Below are positions 11,880-22,909 of a stretch of 64,000 bases of DNA, piece after piece (the stretch's first letter is position 1; each line of letters opens with the position of its first letter). Origin of the DNA: Protonemura montana (Eukaryota > Arthropoda > Insecta > Plecoptera > Nemouridae); NCBI GenBank assembly GCA_947568835.1, contig OX387612.1:9734001-9798000 (forward strand), in the 5' to 3' direction. The notes under the pieces are model-generated. The model had not been told where the DNA came from and searched no databases. It saw nothing but the letters and a program-made list of their open reading frames with translations. Made by a program: the position numbers and the translations under genes.

Positions 11880-12480
11880 CGATTACTTTTTTTTCAATTT
11901 TTTAGCAGGATTTTATAAGCTGCCTATTTGCAGTGGCTTTTTTCAAAAAACATAAAAATCCCATAAATATAAGAAAATTTCTTTGTCTTGCACCCTTAAA
12001 GCATCGAACGATAAAAAACGGATAGAAATAATTCAATTTTTGCACATATTTAACATTTTTTATTTAAAACTACCATTAAAACCCGCGTTTTAAATAAAAA
12101 TTTCACAACTATTGGTTAGATAAAGTAAAAAGGGTCTAAAAACCACGGTAATTTTATAAGCATTTTGTGTAGAAACCAGTCATTTTCGGCACACAAATAT
12201 AATTTCTAATTGAAACTGGATCAATAAAGAAATACAATAATAATATATTTCTGAGGATGTTTTGGGTATTTTAAAAAAAAAAATGCGTTCAGTTTTTAAC
12301 AGCACCGATAGTATTTATTCAACACAGCATTTAAATTGTCTAAGAAAATCACTTTTCACACAATTTTTCCACATGACTTTCGTGAGGTCGTCTACATGCA
12401 TAACGAAAGTCGCCTAAATTGCTGGTATTAACATTGTGTTTCTACAATTCAATCATACATTGAAAGCGCCCACACTTGGG
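11880..12480. other. AT-rich stretch, nothing recognised
   Basis: Low-complexity A- and T-runs are present without a sustained ORF or repeat family. Confidence 0.5.
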
Positions 12481-12482
12481 TC

Positions 12483-12990
12483 AGGTTTTACCAAAATGTT
12501 GAACCATAAGTTGGATCTCTAGCTCACAGAAACATCTGAATTTCACTGCATGTGATTGGAAGTCGTCATGGCAACAGTTTCAACAAAATGTTCAACTATA
12601 AGTTGGATCTCTAGCTCACAGAAACATCTGAATTTCACTGCATGTGATTGGAAGTTGCCATGGCAATAGTTTCAACAAAATGTTCAACTATAAGTTGGAT
12701 CTCTAGCTCACAGAAACATCTGAATTTCACTGCTTGTGATTGGAAGTTGCCATGGCAATAGTTTCAACAAAATTTTCAACTATAAGTTGGATCTCTAGCT
12801 CACAGAAACATCTGAATTTCACTGCATGTGATTGGAAGTCGTCATGGCAACAGTTTCAACAAAATGTTCAACTATAAGTTGGATCTCTAGCTCACAGAAA
12901 CATCTGAATTTCACTGCATGTGATTGGAAGTCGCCATGACAACAGTTTCAACAAACACTTCAACTAGGAGACGAGATTTTGGTAAAACCT
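12483..12990. mobile_element. TIR-bounded element filled by a 92-bp tandem repeat
   Basis: AGGTTTTACCAAAAT at 12483-12497 is the exact reverse complement of ATTTTGGTAAAACCT at 12976-12990. Between them lie five units of 92 bp, with AGTTGGATCT at 12509, 12601, 12693, 12785 and 12877. Each unit contains CAACT-ATA-AGTTG, a small hairpin (one mismatch in the first unit). There is no ORF. I read it as a non-autonomous DNA transposon whose core expanded in tandem. Confidence 0.85.
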
Positions 12991-15715
12991 AACCTATTTA
13001 ATTGTTCATCGACACAATTGATATGTAAGATTACCTTTGCAATGTTTCTAGTAGAATTATTTTCTGTCTTAACATGTACACATCTTATTAGGAAGGATTA
13101 ACTAGGACTTCATTTTACAATACAATCAGATCATTTTACATTAACTGCATACTTTTTTGGTATTTATTTCGCTAAGGAGAAATTTTCCAACAGATCAATT
13201 TACTAAAATGCTATTTTTAACTCGAGAAGACTATATATATAATATTTTTAATTCTCTTATTTTAACTGAGTTTGGGAACTTTGCTTGCTAGAATTCACCG
13301 ACTTTACAAGGTAAAGTACTTTTAAACTTCTCACTGAATATACATTTTTTTCATTATGGGTTCTATAATATGAAAAAATAAAAATAAATACTATACTGTA
13401 GCTTACTGTTTTACAGTTAACTACAGTATTTATAATTCTATAATGTACTGTACTTTAATTTACTAAAAATTTACACCCGGGGTATACAAAAAAATATATT
13501 AAAAAAAAGGGGTTTGTTTCCCAAAAGTAATCAGAATTTTTCAGAATTTTTTTTTATAACCTATAGAGTCAGTAATTTATTTCTAGGCACAGATCATTTT
13601 TTTGCTAAATCGTATCTTAATTTCGATGTTTTCTTACAAGAAGAGTCTACGTAAGTAATGTATACCAAAAAAAAATAATACAATCTAACATTATACCAGA
13701 CTAGTCGATGAAGACTTTGATATGCGTTAGTTTAGTTTGTCAAAACCCACAAAGATATGTTTCCGTACAAGTACAGTTAGTTTATATTTATTTTATAATA
13801 TTATAATACAGTTATTGCTCTCTTATTTCAAATCATGATGGGCATTGTTGACATTCACCTCTCAATTTCGAATGGTTTCCCAGAAGCATTTCGAATTAAT
13901 CATACGGTTCACAGGAAATTTAATCGTCGTTTAAAATTTGTCAAAGAAATTTCAAAAAAAAAACCGAGTACATTACCCTTATTGCTATAATAGATTTTTG
14001 TTTGGAAAGCTCGTAGGGCGTTCAGGGTATTTGGTTAATATTTGGTTATTTTTTTAATATATTTTGTGATTATTAAATATGTTTTTTTTCTTCTATTTTA
14101 CAATAACTGAGCAATTACTTTCTGGCTTGTAGAATTTCAATTAATTTTTTCTTTGTTTATATACCAAAAATGAATTAGTATTTCCAAATTTACAATTTTT
14201 ACATTCAATGTACAAAGCTTTAAAAACTGCAAAAAGTTCCTTCTCGAGCAAGACATTTTCTAAAAAATTTTCATCAAATTACATCAAATCTTTTCAAAGT
14301 TTTTTTTATGCCAAAAAATGTCAATTTTTTTTTGTGAATAATCAGGGAAAAAAATAATTGTTGAAATAATTTTAAATTTTTTCCAACTGTCACCTGAAAA
14401 TCAGTCGATGCTAGGAAAACCACGGACATAGTTTCACTTTAGTTTTACAGTTACTTTTTTTTTTACCTTATATTCAATATTATTACTGTGCTCTTTAAAA
14501 TATTTCATCTTTCTTTTCTTTGCGAGACTATTTTAGTGAACATATTCAAAACATCAAAAAACTAAACCTCATTTTCCATCAATTTTCTAAGCTCACAAGA
14601 AGAAGTACTTCACTCTAAGTCTAAATAATTTAGTTTCTTACCGTAGTCTCCTTAATCTCTATCGATATGTTTTATGTTACTTCAGAGAAACGCGGTGATA
14701 TTTTCTAGAGGGGGTTGATAGTCCCCCTTTATCACAAAATGTCCGCGCTCCCTTTCTTGATATGTATCTTTACCTTGGTTGTTGCCAGGTTAGGGCATTC
14801 CTAGAACTAGCAATATAATTTGAAGTAAAATATGATATTATTTTCTCTTACTGCACCTAGATAACTAGTTTATTATTAAGTTTATAGTAAAACACAATGA
14901 AACATTTAGTTGCCACATAATATTTTGGTTTAAGTTCGCTTCGATAGCAAATTTGGGTTTCTGATTTGGCTTCCGAATCTGGTGATTTTCTTTTTGGAAT
15001 ACTAACCCAACTGTGTTAATTCTTTGTTAATTTGTGTTAATTTTGTGTCGGATGTGGTTTTTGTTACACGTCTATTGAAATCCATACTTGGCGCTTTATC
15101 TTTTTAATCTTATACTCATAATTCGTACTAATTTCCGTCTTTGATAACCTAGCTTAGCAGCTTGTGTCCAATTCTGGTTTTTAACAAATTATTTGTATTT
15201 TTTTAAATTGTAATTCCTCTGGATCACAAATTTCACGCCGATATTTAGGTGATGCAAGGCATAATCAAAATTGATTTTCTGTTGTAGTTGGTCTATTAGC
15301 AGGTTTACAGTTCACAATCAAATGCTGAAGACAGGTTGTATCTTTCCAGAAACTTAGCTACCTCAGTGTCCTACATGCTACATAGTTAAATTTTTTACGT
15401 TATTTTTCATAGAAACAAGTAACAAAATAATATATTTAAATTTTTACAATGTACAAACTGTGAATTCAGAACTGATAAACGGAGCTTGCACTCTTTGCTA
15501 TTATAGGTACTACTTGTTTTTGATAAAGCTATTTACAAAGTGTACATGAAATTATTGAGCTACTGTCGATTGTGTATATACATAGTTGAACTAGTAATAG
15601 AAACTCTGATAACAAATTGACTAAACGTGAAAAGTGTTGGAACAAAACGCAAAGTCTACATGAGAATCAAGGCAAAAGAATTGAATTCCAGTGAAATAGT
15701 TTTTAGTGCAATTTC
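12991..15715. other. Long AT-rich gene-free stretch
   Basis: No exon, RNA gene or dispersed family was recognised in 2.7 kb. A short hairpin (ACTGTAG paired with CTACAGT) sits at about 13396-13428. Long A- and T-runs are frequent. Because ChAT normally encloses VAChT in insects, this could be ChAT intron, but nothing in the sequence proves that. Confidence 0.45.
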
Positions 15716-15720
15716 CTTCA

Positions 15721-16306
15721 TGGCGTTTTCGACTGGCTAGCTACAGGGTGGTTCTAGAACTTGCTCGATAACGTCATGCTCTCCATTGGGTTTGCACCAG
15801 ATCCGAGCGAGAGCGCTCCCTACCGAACACGTGATTACTAGCTGTCAGTGCGTTAATTTTTTTTCCAATTGCACCGTCGCAATTCTTGGAGCAATAAATG
15901 TGCACCGGGAGTGACCCGAGAGCGAGCAACTCTGCCAGTTGAACACTTGAAAGCTGCACTGGGACAGAGTCACATGCCCAGTAACACGTGAAAGTTGCAC
16001 TGGGACAGAGTCACATGCCCAGTAGAACACGTGAAAGTTACACTGGGACAGAGTCACAATCCCAGTCGAACACGTGAAATTTGCACTGGGACAGAGTCAC
16101 ATACCCAGTAGAACACGTGAAAGTTACACTGGGACAGAGTCACATGCCCAGTCGATCACGTGAAAGTTGCACTGGGACAGAGTCACATGCCCAGTCGAGC
16201 ACGTGAACGTTGCACTGGAGCAGAGTCACATGCCCAGTGGAACGTGCAGATCGCCCCCAGTGCACACCCGTGTGCCCAGCACGGTGGAAGCCAGTCAAAA
16301 ACGCCA
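15721..16306 (-). mobile_element. TIR element carrying about seven 43-bp units
   Basis: TGGCGTTTTCGACTGGCT (15721-15738) is nearly the reverse complement of AGCCAGTCAAAAACGCCA (16289-16306). Inside, read on the minus strand, are the 43-bp minisatellite (about 15940-16250) and then the conserved 3' module (15936 down to about 15750). There is no coding capacity. The flanks offer only a possible 3-bp duplication (TCA). The element lies 286 bp beyond the VAChT stop codon, so it may be in its 3' UTR or in the surrounding intron. Confidence 0.75.
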
Positions 16307-16591
16307 TCAAATTTTACACCCAGATTCGATCAACGAAGACGAATGATAATAAATTTAACAATGAGTATTACTTTCAATTTGACGGAAACTAAAGCTAACT
16401 TTGCTTTTCTCGTAAAAACTATATATGACAATCTTAACATCAAATTATTCAAAAAATGACCTCTAGCGCTAACAAAACGGGCGAATAATACCCAATAAAC
16501 AAACCGAAACCAACGTCTCGGAAACTTAACAACACATCACCATCTTGCCGCAATACAAAAAAAATTAACAATCATCCCACCGCCCTTCATT

Positions 16592-18322
16592 TTAATACTG
16601 CTGCCGGAATGGATTCTTGTCCACGTTGCTTTCCGCCACTGGCGCTCGAAAGGGATTCGTACCCTGACCCTCTGGCCTCCCAGCCGCTCCACCTCTCTGG
16701 TACGCTTGCCCTTGACTCTGATTATAACCACCTTCCCTGTCATACTCCTGCTGCTGGTACCCCTGCTGCTGGTAGCCATTATCGATATTCGTCTCCTGAA
16801 TCTGAGATATCTGCCCGTCGGGGTACATATTCGTAGTCATCGTTGAGTCCTCGTTAAACTTAGAATACTCCAAATGATTCTTGACCTCGCCGATCACCGG
16901 TTTCTGATCTTGCATTGTGTACGTTTGGTATTCCTTGTCAGGTGGATCAGCCATTAAGATGTTAGCTTCGTTCTGGAACGGCTTGAAGTCATAGATGTCT
17001 CGTAGGTAGTAAAGCACAGGCGCGTACAGGAGGTTGGAAAAGGCGATGCCGAAGTTGAGGGCAGTGAACCCGATGCTTTCGACGACGTTGCCTGCAATAA
17101 TTGGACCGATGGCGTACGCCAAAGAGTACGAGATGTCGGCAATGGCGTAGATGCTACCGTAGACGGACACGTACCGAACGTCGACGAGGTATCCGAGTGT
17201 TGGTAGAAGGGCGGTGTCGATCAATGCGATTCCGAAGCATATCCCGCAGATCGGAATCATCAGCATCTTGTATGAGCTCGAGAACGGAATTAAGAAGCAG
17301 CACATCCCTTCTAACGCCAGTCCTCCAGCGGCCATAATCCACTGGTATTGGGGATACTTTTTAGCCATTTTTACGGTCAGTATCACGCCGAAAACGTGCG
17401 GGAAAAAGGCGGGCAACCAGATCATGCCAATTTTCCAGTTTTCCGTAGTCAAGTTATCTTCCATCCACAGCGATATGGTCGGTTCGAGGAACGCGAGAGC
17501 AACGTTGGACATCATTAGTGCCCCAGCGCAAACTGCGATATACGGATCGATAAACAGCTTCCAGATCGGAATGGTCGGCGCCCGTGGACCTGAATGCTCT
17601 TTGAGCGTTTCTTTGATCGGTTTCATCACTAGCAACAACATGAATCCATCCAGCAGTGAAACAAACGCTAGTATCAAGAATGGCACTTCCTTGCCGGCGA
17701 ATTGGTACAGGGCTCCTCCGAACGGTGGCGCTACAAGACACCCGAAACTGATGAAGGCCAACGCGATCCCCAGTGCTTTGGTACGTTCGTTCTCTTCCGT
17801 GAACCGGTCGGCAATCATCGCGAGACCCGAAGTGTCCGCGAACGCCGACCCGACGCCTTGAAGCGAACGAGCGAAGAAAAGGACCCCGTAGCTACGTCCG
17901 CACGCGAACACCGCCGTACTGAAGAACATGATGGTGAGTCCGATCATCATTGGTATGTCGTAGCCGATGCGGTCAATGAGTGCACCTGAGAACGGGTTTA
18001 CCATGAGCTGGACGATCGCCTTGCTTGCGAATAGGATGCCGGTAGCCGAGTCTTGGCCGTGGTGGTCACGTTTCACGAGGGTTGTCGTTTGATTGGTGCC
18101 TGGTGCTTGTGTAATTATCTCTTGGTCGCCCCACGCGCCGACGTAGCGAAGGTAGTCGGGAATAATCGGGACGATCACCATGTAGAGCATGTTGTCCAGC
18201 AAGAGGGCGATGCTGACGATTACGAGAATCAGTTTGCGTTGCGAGCTCGGTTCCTGTAGTTTGTTCCAGACCCGGTCACGCAGTTCGCCGAACTCCATGT
18301 TGATTATCGGTATCGTCGTCAT
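16592..18322 (-). CDS. VAChT: Vesicular acetylcholine transporter
   Basis: This transporter loads acetylcholine into synaptic vesicles in exchange for protons (SLC18, DHA1 branch of the major facilitator superfamily). The 576-residue frame is intact and uninterrupted, as is usual for insect VAChT. TM1 starts near residue 31 and carries LLLDNMLYMVIVPIIPDYL (Asp43). A lumenal loop follows with an N-glycosylation sequon at 77-79. The MFS loop motif is GALIDRIG at 113-120. TM4 has Asp163 in FADTSGLAMIADR. TM10 has Asp396 in YAIADISYS, matching the aspartate known to matter for acetylcholine binding in mammalian VAChT. The cytoplasmic tail (from about 446) is Gln/Gly/Tyr-rich. The first ATG has a good context (GAAA before it); Met9 is a possible alternative. 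Its base composition is far more GC-rich than the surroundings. In insects it is nested in the first ChAT intron on the same strand, and ChAT itself is not seen here. An antisense ORF of 215 codons at 17214-17861 is a shadow. Confidence 0.97.
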   Translation of the reverse strand: MTTIPIINMEFGELRDRVWNKLQEPSSQRKLILVIVSIALLLDNMLYMVIVPIIPDYLRYVGAWGDQEIITQAPGTNQTTTLVKRDHHGQDSATGILFASKAIVQLMVNPFSGALIDRIGYDIPMMIGLTIMFFSTAVFACGRSYGVLFFARSLQGVGSAFADTSGLAMIADRFTEENERTKALGIALAFISFGCLVAPPFGGALYQFAGKEVPFLILAFVSLLDGFMLLLVMKPIKETLKEHSGPRAPTIPIWKLFIDPYIAVCAGALMMSNVALAFLEPTISLWMEDNLTTENWKIGMIWLPAFFPHVFGVILTVKMAKKYPQYQWIMAAGGLALEGMCCFLIPFSSSYKMLMIPICGICFGIALIDTALLPTLGYLVDVRYVSVYGSIYAIADISYSLAYAIGPIIAGNVVESIGFTALNFGIAFSNLLYAPVLYYLRDIYDFKPFQNEANILMADPPDKEYQTYTMQDQKPVIGEVKNHLEYSKFNEDSTMTTNMYPDGQISQIQETNIDNGYQQQGYQQQEYDREGGYNQSQGQAYQRGGAAGRPEGQGTNPFRAPVAESNVDKNPFRQQY

Positions 18323-18484
18323 TTTCCCGTTTTTTTTTTGTTTTTTTTTAACTAGCCTTTTGATTAGATTTCCTGGCAGTGCGATGTCATTCTTTCTTCT
18401 GATTTCAAACTCTGGACGTGTGCGATTATTTCTTTATCTTAGATTAGGAAAGTGATTGGCTAGCTTCGGTCCGGTTTGTTCGCT

Positions 18485-18585
18485 CAACGGCTCAAGATGG
18501 CGACGTCGACGACTTCCAACATGGCGGTGGGAACGAGACTTTGATGCCATCTGGTGGCGGTGGCCGGCATTAGGACCTTTAACAG
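18485..18585 (-). promoter_or_regulatory. GC-rich segment with paired GCCATNTT motifs
   Basis: Read in the direction of VAChT transcription, GCCATGTT (18518-18525) and GCCATCTT (18494-18501) lie 24 bp apart, about 170-200 bp before the start codon. GCCATNTT is the known core of YY1/Pho binding sites, often near transcription starts. The segment is CpG- and GC-rich against AT-rich flanks and also holds CCACCGCCACCAGATGGC (18545-18562). A role as promoter or 5' UTR of VAChT, or of a shared cholinergic first exon, is inference. Confidence 0.4.
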
Positions 18586-18599
18586 ACAAACAAAATATG

Positions 18600-19070
18600 C
18601 GTTTTTAGAATAATGATGTGTTTTTTTTTTAATCTATTAAAGTTTAAAAAACGAAAGGAATTGATTTTGTTTGAATGTTCCAAATCAATTTTAAATAAAT
18701 AATATACATAGAGCAAAGCCGTGTTTATTTTTTATTTTTATTTCGATGGGAGAGGCTTGGAAGGATGAACATCATTCAAAATCTCGTTCCCACCTCTGTC
18801 TGTAAATTGGAAACAAACTCCAGAAGATGGACAGTCAGTAAAACACACACAACAGCACTTCAACGTCATCGAATGATTGTGGATACTGACCACCGTCTAG
18901 ACATCGCTATAAACAGTGTAACCTTTCATCTCCTTGGCAATTCAAACTAGAACATTAAGAAAACAGCAAAGCGTTTCTACAAAACGCAGCCGATTTTCTT
19001 ACTAATGCCGCGTTACCATAAAGCTAAGGTTAAGCTGTCTTTGCTAATAAAATAGTCCACTAGTTTACCT
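18600..19070. other. Gene-free stretch with a degenerate SINE scrap
   Basis: Around 18735-18765, GGGAGAGGCTTGGAAGGATG resembles the SINE block GGGAGAGAGGTTGGAGGGATG. No coding feature is supported. Confidence 0.35.
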
Positions 19071-19074
19071 ACAA

Positions 19075-19325
19075 ATTAAAGGATGCCGCCAGGTGGAGTC
19101 ACCGTCGTTTTGACAGCTAAGAAATTTAATTTCTCGCAGATTACTCGCATTTGAGACTGGTTTACGCTCAATTAATCTTTATTAATGCTTACCTTAATAT
19201 ATTAAGTCGTTATTCTTTACATTGAGAGGATTTTTACGTTTGACCGCAGGCTCAATTGGGTGACACCTACCGTTACCACTTGTTTGCTAAGCAGAAATCT
19301 CATTTAACCAACTTAAGTCTCTGAC
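19075..19325 (-). mobile_element. Long-TIR-family MITE copy
   Basis: It contains GTGGAGTCACCGTCGTTTTG, GACTGGTTTACGCTCAATTA and GTGACACCTACCGTTACCAC followed by TTGTTTGCTAAGCAG. The blocks correspond in order to the copy at 26195-26520, and in reverse to those at 38960 and 58985. No ORF is present. Confidence 0.65.
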
Positions 19326-20685
19326 TGTCTTTGCTCTGACTTAACCAATACATCACTAATTAGTGTAGACTGCATTCTTTTATTAGGATCGGCTTGTTTT
19401 TGTTATGTTCATCCTTCAACGCGACACTGCCTCCGCAGAATTCACCCAGTCATAACGGAACACAACCTCAATCTTCGAAAGCCGTTTCAAATATCCTAAT
19501 CGCCAAATCTCCCTCCGCTGGGGGACTATTTCCGTCGCTAACAAGAAGTGAAATACTTTCCCTTTCTATTTACTTTTCTAACGCGTCGAAAAGGTTTTCC
19601 TCTTTGCACGACACAAAGAGCGAAATAATCAGGGCACCTGTCAATGGCAGGCTTTTGGAATTGGATTCAATTAGGACTTGGCACCCCTCAAAAAGATAGC
19701 CCCGGGCGATGGATTGGGGGTGGAGGGTGGAGGGAGATGTTACTGTTGCGTTGTAGTGGGGGCATGGTTTTTCCTGTCAAAACACACTGGGTGCTAGCGG
19801 CAGTTTAACATCACACGTTCTGGGATGGATTTTTGTGAAAGCGTTTGCTATTTTGGAGCCCTATTTTAATTGATCTTTGCAGATGACGCGTGCAGCAGCT
19901 TTACATGTAGAGACTTTTAGACGCTTTAGTTGCAGGTTTTAATAATAATGAGGGATCAAAGCTTCTAAGTTTTTAAATTACTTTTTGAGTTTTTGTGTGA
20001 CACATTTCGTTGGATAAAAAGAAGATTTTTAGATTCTTATGAACACTTTTAACCTCTTAAAATTGGTACGCGATCGAGAGAACAAACCCCGATTTGTGAT
20101 GTCATAAAACCATTGGTGATTTTACTGAAAAGTATGCTTTCTGTCGGTGAACGGAGCATAAAGTCAATAACAGTTTTTTTTTTTACGTCTCCGAGTAACA
20201 TAAATGATTTGCAAGTGAAAAGACAAATATTATTGCCAGGAGTTAATTTCAAATTAGTTACACAGAAATAAAGTGTTGATAAATCCGTACCATCTGTCTC
20301 CGAAACGTCACTACCCAATTGGTGTCACGGGATTTCAAAGCCGAGTTAAAAAGGCAGAAGACACGATAAATTGACCGGTTTCCAACATGCCCTACCAGAA
20401 GAACAAATCCCCCCCAAGGATTTTCTCAAGGATCAGTGACACACAAAGCGATTGGAATGCGCACAAAGCTGGGACAAATCTCTCTTGCGAAAGGTCTACC
20501 GGAAATCTTGCTCCCGAAGACCTTTTCACTGTCTTTTATTGACTGAAATCTTTCATCTTGAGCTTGAGTAGAGCTTGGCAATTGGCTGGATGACTTGCTT
20601 TTAAAGAATTTCTTTGAAGTCAGACTTACCTAGGTAACACTTCAGTTATTGATTGATTACCTATGGATTTGTTATGACAACGGGT
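19326..20685. other. Gene-free stretch
   Basis: An ORF of 101 codons at 19394-19699 (plus) starts in ordinary sequence, matches no family I know and lacks splice context. A G-rich patch lies at 19700-19760. Nothing else is supported. Confidence 0.4.
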
Positions 20686-20687
20686 CA

Positions 20688-20905
20688 TATGGCACTGGTC
20701 TAATGGCAATGGTAAGATGAGAGGGTTTTGATAATTATGCACCTATACTAGTCAAGAAGTGTAAAGGGGAAATCCAGAACTGGCAAGTAGCCCACACTTG
20801 ACCAAAAGCACCAAGATAAACGCCCCTTCCGAACGACAAACATGAGCTCGGACAACACGATACATCCACAAATCCATGCAATAGAAAGGTTGTCCATGAT
20901 AGGGC
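20688..20905 (-). mobile_element. Degenerate 5S-derived SINE body
   Basis: Read in reverse it retains CATGGATTTGTGGATGTATC, GTCGTTCGGAAGGGGCG and CTTGGTGCTTTTGG, plus the 3' block complementary to GGCACTGGTCTAATGGC. It is clearly more diverged than the other copies and lacks a recognisable 5S head and tail. Confidence 0.65.
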
Positions 20906-21215
20906 TGTTAAATGATAATTTATTTTTGTGGGTACTGCTTCCGGGAAATATGGTTGGCAAAAAAAAATGGAGAAATTTCTCAACCCATTTTCAGTGATGT
21001 AGTCGTTCTGAGGCTTCCATTTTAATTACTTTTAACCGTAATTAGTTCTTCAAAATAAACTTTCGTAAATTCCTCAGTGCCGTGAGTAAAATCAAAAGTT
21101 AGATTACAAAAGTTTACGCACGTCGTTTTAAATTCAAATTGAAAGTCAACGTTGTAAGGCTTGTATAGCCAAGAAAATAATATGATTTCCTTCTGTCTGG
21201 ACCCTAACTTTGTAG
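20906..21215. other. AT-rich spacer
   Basis: No gene or repeat was recognised. Confidence 0.5.
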
Positions 21216-21220
21216 TCTAA

Positions 21221-22906
21221 TGGTAGATTCGACTTGACATGTGACTCTGTCCCAGTGCAACTTTCACGTGTTCGACTGGGCATGTGACTCTGTCCCAGTG
21301 CAACTTTCACGTGTTCGACTGGGCATGTGACTCTGTCCCAGTGCAACTTTCACGTGTTCGACTGGGCATGTGACTCTGCCCCTGTGCAACTTTCACGTGT
21401 TCGACTGGGCATGTGACTCTGTCCCAGTGCAACTTTCACGTGTTCGACTGGGCATGTGACTCTGTCCCAGTGCAACTTTTACGTGTTCGACTGGGCATGT
21501 GACTCTGTCCCAGTGCAACTTTAACGTGTTCGACTGGGCATGTGACTCTGCCCCAGTGCAACTTTCACGTGTTCGACTGGGCATGTGACTCTGCCCCAGT
21601 GCAACTTTCACGTGTTCGACTGGGCATGTGACTCTGTCCCAGTGCAACTTTCACGTGTTCGACTGGGCATGTGTCTCTGTCCCAGTGCAACTTTCACGTG
21701 TTCGACTGGGCATGTGACTCTGCCCCAGTGCAACTTTCACGTGTTCGACTGGGCATGTGACTCTGCCCCAGTGCAACTTTCACGTGTTCGACTGGGCATG
21801 TGACTCTGTCCTAGTGCAACTTTCACGTGTTTGACTGGGCATGTAACTCTGTCCCAGTGCAACTTTCACGTGTTCGACTGGGCATGTGACTCTGTCCCAA
21901 TGTAACTTTCACGTGCTCGACTGGGCATGTAACTCTGTCCCAGTACAACTTTCACGTGTTCGACTGGGCATGTGACTCTGTCCCAATGTAACTTTCACGT
22001 GCTCGACTGGGCATGTAACTCTGTCCCAGTACAACTTTCACGTGTTCGACTGGGCATGTGACTCTGTCCCAATGTAACTTTCACGTGTTCGACTGGGCAT
22101 GTGACTCTGCCCCAGTGCAACTTTCACGTGTTCGACTGGGCATGTAACTCTGTCCCAGTACAACTTTCACTTGTTCGACTGGGCATGTGACTCTGTCCCA
22201 GTGCAACTTTCACGTGTTCGACTGGGCATGTAACTCTGCCCCAGTACAACTTTCACGTGTTCGACTGGGCATGTGACTCTGTCCCAATGTAACTTTCACG
22301 TGTTCGACTGGGCATGTGACTCTGTCCCAGTGCTACTTTCACGTGTTCGACTGGGCATGTGACTCTGTCCCAGTGCAACTTTCACGTGTTCGACTGGGCA
22401 TGTAACTCTGTCCCAGTACAACTTTCACTTGTTCGACTGGGCATGTGACTCTGTCCCAGTGCAACTTTCACGTGTTCGACTGGGCATGTGACTCTGTCCC
22501 AGTGCAACTTTCACGTGTTCGACTGGGCATGTGACTCTGTCCCAGTACAACTTTCACTTGTTCGACTGGGCATGTGACTCTGTCCCAGTGCAACTTTCAC
22601 GTGTTCGACTGGGCATGTGACTCTGTCCCAGTGCAACTTTCACGTGTTCGACTGGGCATGTGACTCTGCCCCAGTGCAACTTTCACGTGCTCGACTGGCA
22701 GAGTTGCTCGCTCTCGGGTCACTCCTGGTGCACTTTTCTTGCTCCAAGAATCAACAGAACAATTGAAAAACAAATTAATGCACTGACAGCTAGTGATCAC
22801 GTGTTCGGGTGGGAGCGCTCTCGCTCGGAGCTGGTGCAAACCCGGTGGAGAGCATGCCGTCACAGAGCATCAAACAAGCCCTGGTGCACGCCAGGTGAAA
22901 ATGCCA
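21221..22906 (+). mobile_element. 43-bp array of about 34 units in a TIR-bounded element
   Basis: The array (about 21240-22695) is followed by the conserved 3' module (22696-22880). The outer edges resemble the inverted ends of the element at 15721-16306: TGGTAGATTCGACTTG at 21221 and GCCAGGTGAAAATGCCA at 22890-22906. The left end is more diverged. Between about 21840 and 22300 the units alternate in two variants (ATGTAACTCTGTCCCAGTAC and ATGTGACTCTGTCCCAATGT), giving an 86-bp higher-order period. Confidence 0.8.
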
Positions 22907-22909
22907 TAC

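Noticed and set aside
17214-17861. Antisense ORF of 215 codons
   Set aside because: It is the shadow of VAChT, and its translation has no recognisable pattern of its own.
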